A stretch of DNA of 64,000 nucleotides from assembly GCA_037501455.1 (NCBI GenBank), contig CM074863.1, positions 59,749,501 through 59,813,500 of the forward strand, given 5' to 3'. The notes beneath the pieces were generated by a model. The model was given only the letters and a program-made list of their open reading frames with translations. It searched no databases and was not told where the DNA came from. This document shows, in pieces, positions 60,801-64,000 of this stretch; position 1 is the stretch's first letter; each line of letters begins with the position of its first letter. Made by a program: the position numbers and the translations under genes. The stretch comes from Lantana camara. Taxonomy: Eukaryota; Streptophyta; Magnoliopsida; Lamiales; Verbenaceae.

Positions 60801-61248
60801 AAGATTTGAAGGTCCAAAAGGCTTTCCAAAAATGTAGAAAAAAACGAGGAACGTTATGGTGATGATCTCAAGGGCTAAATCATTCTAACGAAGGAAATAT
60901 TTCTTACCGACGGAAATTTTTATTTGAAAATAAATTCTTAAATTGCTCTGGACACATAAACGAAACCTCAAAGCATTGAAAAGAGAGTTGAAATATTCTA
61001 AGAAGATAGGTATAGGTTCTTTAAGGTCTCCTGAATAAAACGGTATAATGCTGGTTCGGAAATAAATAGTGCTCTTAGGGTTTAAAGGTAGTTTTCCCCC
61101 TTTTGGTCACCTAATATCACATATGAGCACTTATTTCATGTAGGGGTGCATGATATAAATTGTTTTAAATACGGATCAAGTTCTATAAATGCCCTTACGT
61201 TGCCCTTAGCTTACCTTTATTGATCCGATCCCGAACCGGGCTGTCACA
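57887..61248 (-). mobile_element. 5' LTR of element A2 (3362 bp)
   Basis: TATA box at 60482-60492, donor-like TTAAG|GTTAG near 60415, TTGAC cluster, TATAC array, dyad at 58368-58384 and arm at 58293-58305. The 60-bp block after the TATA box (about 60420-60475) does not match A1, although the flanks are nearly identical. Confidence 0.94.
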
Positions 61249-61253
61249 CTATA

Positions 61254-62295
61254 CATATTATTAGATGTTTTGTAATATTTTAGTATTCTATTGAAAAATC
61301 GGATTTCCTTATAAAAATGGGTTCTTGTTATATTATATATACGTGTGAGTGAACGAAAAGTTTGATTTTGAATTATGAAATGGTTAAGAGAAAGATATTG
61401 TTTGAACATGTGAAAATGTTTCGAAAAGCGAGTAGTGATCTGATAGAACCCTTGGGGACGCCCTTGGGGAATATGGGCCCGAAGTATCTAGTGGGTGAAG
61501 CCCGGAGGTGTGCGCCAAAGGCTGATCTTTACTACGTACTTCTGTGAAGCTCTGTACGGGGAGTAGCCGGAGGTTGACTACGACACGTATAGAGTGAGGT
61601 TATTGGTACCAGGGCATATTACCCCTATCTGTGTGATCGTGTGGTTTGTTGGGGGGCACCTCGACTAACAATTGGAGGGAGAAGGCTGGTTTCTGTTTTG
61701 TGTTTCTTGTGTTCAAGGCGTGAAAGGTTGGAGAACTTACCCGTACTCGCCGGGTTACTGTGATTGATCGATCGTTTTGATTATTGGTTCACAAGTGTGT
61801 TTTCATACAAACTAAAAGCTATCCCTTCTCATATGTTTACATCTCGTTTTCGAAAATAAGGAAAAATGTGGACCAAGCTTGTGATTTTGTTTATGTATAT
61901 CTATAACCCCCTCACTTAGTCATATCGACTAACGCCCCTTCTCTTCTGGTTTTGGCTTCAGGCAGATGTGAATAAGCGGTACGTTTGGTCTGGGTCGTCA
62001 AGTGTCGTTTAGATAGTTGGTTTAGAATTTATGAGTTTTGGAATTTCTCCTTCGTGGGAAACTGAGTATGTATATTCTATGCACCTATACTTAATACAGT
62101 TGTCGTTTGTAGTTTGTCGTTTGCGTCCGCCTTATCGGCCTTGTAAGACTTATGTGTTTGAGTACTATTCTTTTACGCTTCCACTATGCTAGCTTTTGTC
62201 TATTTGTTCGCCGTTCGCTGGGAGAGATCTCGAGTGGAGGCCCAAAGCTAACACTTGGGGTATTTCTCAGTGCGGGATGTGGCAAGGGCGTCACA
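61254..62295 (+). mobile_element. Solo LTR of family F, right part
   Basis: It continues the LTR after the CTATA duplication (61249-61253). It contains the dyad TTAGTCA-TAT-CGACTAA (61916-61932) followed by a strong acceptor-like GGTTTTGGCTTCAG (61961/61962), and ends GGGCGTCACA before TGATT (62296-62300). The arm motif GGTATCTTGAAGC is absent. There is no gene. Confidence 0.87.
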
Positions 62296-64000
62296 TGATT
62301 CCAGTTGAAAACAATTTAACCCTCACCTATACCGGTAGTCAGACATGGTAATGTGGATTCCAGTGCTCCTGAAAGTATTAACTACTATAGGCTTAGAACT
62401 AGGTTCCTTATATTAATCAAATAAACACATAAAACACATAATGTTCACGCATAAAAGGATTACATCAAGTAAACACATAAACTATATCATGTTAGAGAAT
62501 TCCCGGTAGACTCTAATTTTAACCGTTTAAGGGAAATTAAGTAATTAATCAGGTTTCATGAATTCTTTAACCACTTAAACAATTATTAATCAAATTATAA
62601 TCTTAATTATAACATTAGAAATGGAATTTAGAATTTAATTTGACAATGTAGGTTATATTTTGAAAATAATTCACAATTTACCGTTTTTTTAAAAATTTGG
62701 AGAAACTCTTTATTTAAAAAATTCCAAAACTAATTTTATAATTATTTTAATAATATTTTCGAAATTATTTGTATATGTGTTGACCAAAAAGTCAAAATTA
62801 CTATTTAAAACATTTACTATTCAATTTCTTATGAATTAAACACTTTATAACACAAAATTGAACACACACACTCACACACTATCACACGTGCACTTAAAAT
62901 TGTTCAAGAACAACATGAACATGTTCTTGAGCCTATTTGAATATTCAAAAAAGGTATGTAACACACTTGATCATATTCATATTTATAACATAAAATTTGA
63001 AGCATAATATAGCAAAATATATAAATTCTCTATGAAAAATTATTCTAGGCATGAATTTAATCAAACAAGATGATAATTATTTAAACACATATTCATATCA
63101 TAACTCATGCATTTAATTAAATAAAATTCACATATATTATTATATTTTCCCTAAACTAGCATAAATAGCATATATTTCATAAAATAAATTCCTAAAGCAT
63201 AATTTAATTAAATCTAAGCATGTTACTATTATTATCATACTAAGAACATAATATAATGCATGAAATAATAAAAGAACAAGACTCATACCTTAGATAAGAG
63301 AGGAGTGGCCAAACTAGGGAGAGAAAGTGAGTGATTTTGGTGTAGTTTCGGAAATGAGCTTGGAGGGGTATTTATACTTGGGATTTAGGGGCTTACCTTG
63401 CAATTTCTAAGAGTTTAGGGGAGATGTGGAAGCTTCATATCCTAGACAAATGCTTGGTTGCTACTTAGGTAATGTGGATGAATTATATTTTAGACATATG
63501 CTTGGTAATTAGATAGGAAATGTGGGGAAAATATGTCCACTTATTAAAACTTTCTAGAAGGTCTAAAAATAAATATAAAATGGTATAAAATTTATTCAAG
63601 AGTCGAGAAGTGAAAACTTGATGTAGTAAATTAATGAAAGAACGAGTGAAAAATAAGCTTCGTTTTGATTATAAATGTGGAATATTTAGAGTTTTCGTTT
63701 ATAAATTATGAATATTAAAGATGATGAAAATCATAAGAAAATTATATAAACGAAGCTATGACGAAGTCTAAAGGTTGTAAAAATTATCATATTTTAGAGA
63801 AAAATTCAAGAAACGTTTTAAGTAAAATTTCGAATATTGAATGAAAGCTAATTGTTTAAAATAAAATGACAATTTTTAGAAAGGAAAATATTTATAAAAT
63901 ATGCTATGGGTGGAATCGAGTTTTGGTAAATGCATGAAAATCCACAAAATAATTCAAGGATCGTTTTGGTTATAATATTGAATATCGAAAGGTAGATGAG
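62296..64000 (-). mobile_element. Family B LTR copy 5, right part (runs off the window)
   Basis: It resumes with the duplicated TGATT and is colinear with copy 3 (TATA at 63369-63378). Compared with copy 3, about 230 bp remain beyond the window before the LTR end. It has no gene content. Confidence 0.93.

Larger units (their letters stand above)
48584..61248 (-). mobile_element. Element A2: complete Del/Tekay-type retrotransposon (12,665 bp)
   Basis: LTRs are 48584-51939 and 57887-61248, with polypurine tract, gag-pol, ORF1 and primer site between them on the minus strand. CTATA flanks both ends (48579-48583, 61249-61253). It is the same family as A1 but a different subfamily: the leader start just after the TATA box differs in sequence. 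The LTRs differ by a 10-bp CACAAGCACA duplication, a missing unit of about 22 bp and scattered substitutions, so the insertion looks older than A1. gag-pol has a premature stop in the chromodomain. Confidence 0.96.

Noticed and set aside
9081..62295. Preference of nested elements for LTR targets (six of seven insertions lie in LTRs)
   Set aside because: LTRs make up most of the available target, so this excess needs no special explanation.
3939..64000. Recurrent direct repeats considered as CRISPR or classical satellite
   Set aside because: Repeat units are LTRs and internal regions of kilobase size with retroelement landmarks; no short repeat-spacer pattern is seen.

Overview
The window is plant nuclear heterochromatin made only of long-terminal-repeat (LTR) retrotransposons. 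No host gene, rRNA, tRNA gene or CRISPR array was found. Plant origin rests on Ty3/gypsy chromoviruses of the Del/Tekay type: LTRs of 2.7-3.4 kb, initiator-Met tRNA primer sites, and a gag-PR-RT-RH-IN-chromodomain order. The species cannot be named from sequence alone.

The backbone is a tandem array of a non-autonomous element (family B, minus strand) that runs from about 3939 past the right end. It reads LTR-internal-LTR-internal-LTR-internal-LTR-internal-LTR. Each LTR is about 3.07 kb and each internal region about 0.8 kb, so the period is about 3.87 kb. The internal region keeps only leader sequence, a protease scrap and the last codons of pol. Left of the array lie two LTR fragments (D', 1-3586; E, 3587-3938).

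Other elements are nested in the array. (1) In LTR B2, a solo LTR (D, 9081-19471, TSD TCTTT) itself contains a plus-strand element X (12192 to about 19114) with LTR, primer site, ORF1 and a gag-pol broken in RT. (2) In internal region B3 there is a truncated element C (25035-28591) with a gag pseudogene. (3) In LTR B4 there is a complete element A1 (31323-43969, TSD CTTAC). (4) In LTR B5, a solo LTR (F, 46785-62295, TSD TGATT) contains a complete element A2 (48584-61248, TSD CTATA). A1 and A2 belong to one family; each carries one clear coding lesion (A1 in protease, A2 in the chromodomain).

The most interesting signal is in the leaders. Elements A1, A2 and X carry an extra coiled-coil ORF (ORF1) between primer site and gag. 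In families A, X and B, a 13-nt sequence in the LTR is exactly complementary to one just upstream of gag. These arms sit on a GT donor and an AG acceptor, so they look like the two ends of an intron that would remove the primer site and ORF1 and leave gag first on the mRNA. Element C lacks both ORF1 and the arm pair. Most or all of the LTR families also share further donor/acceptor-like sites in fixed order and a hairpin with compensatory changes. Splicing is inferred from sequence only.
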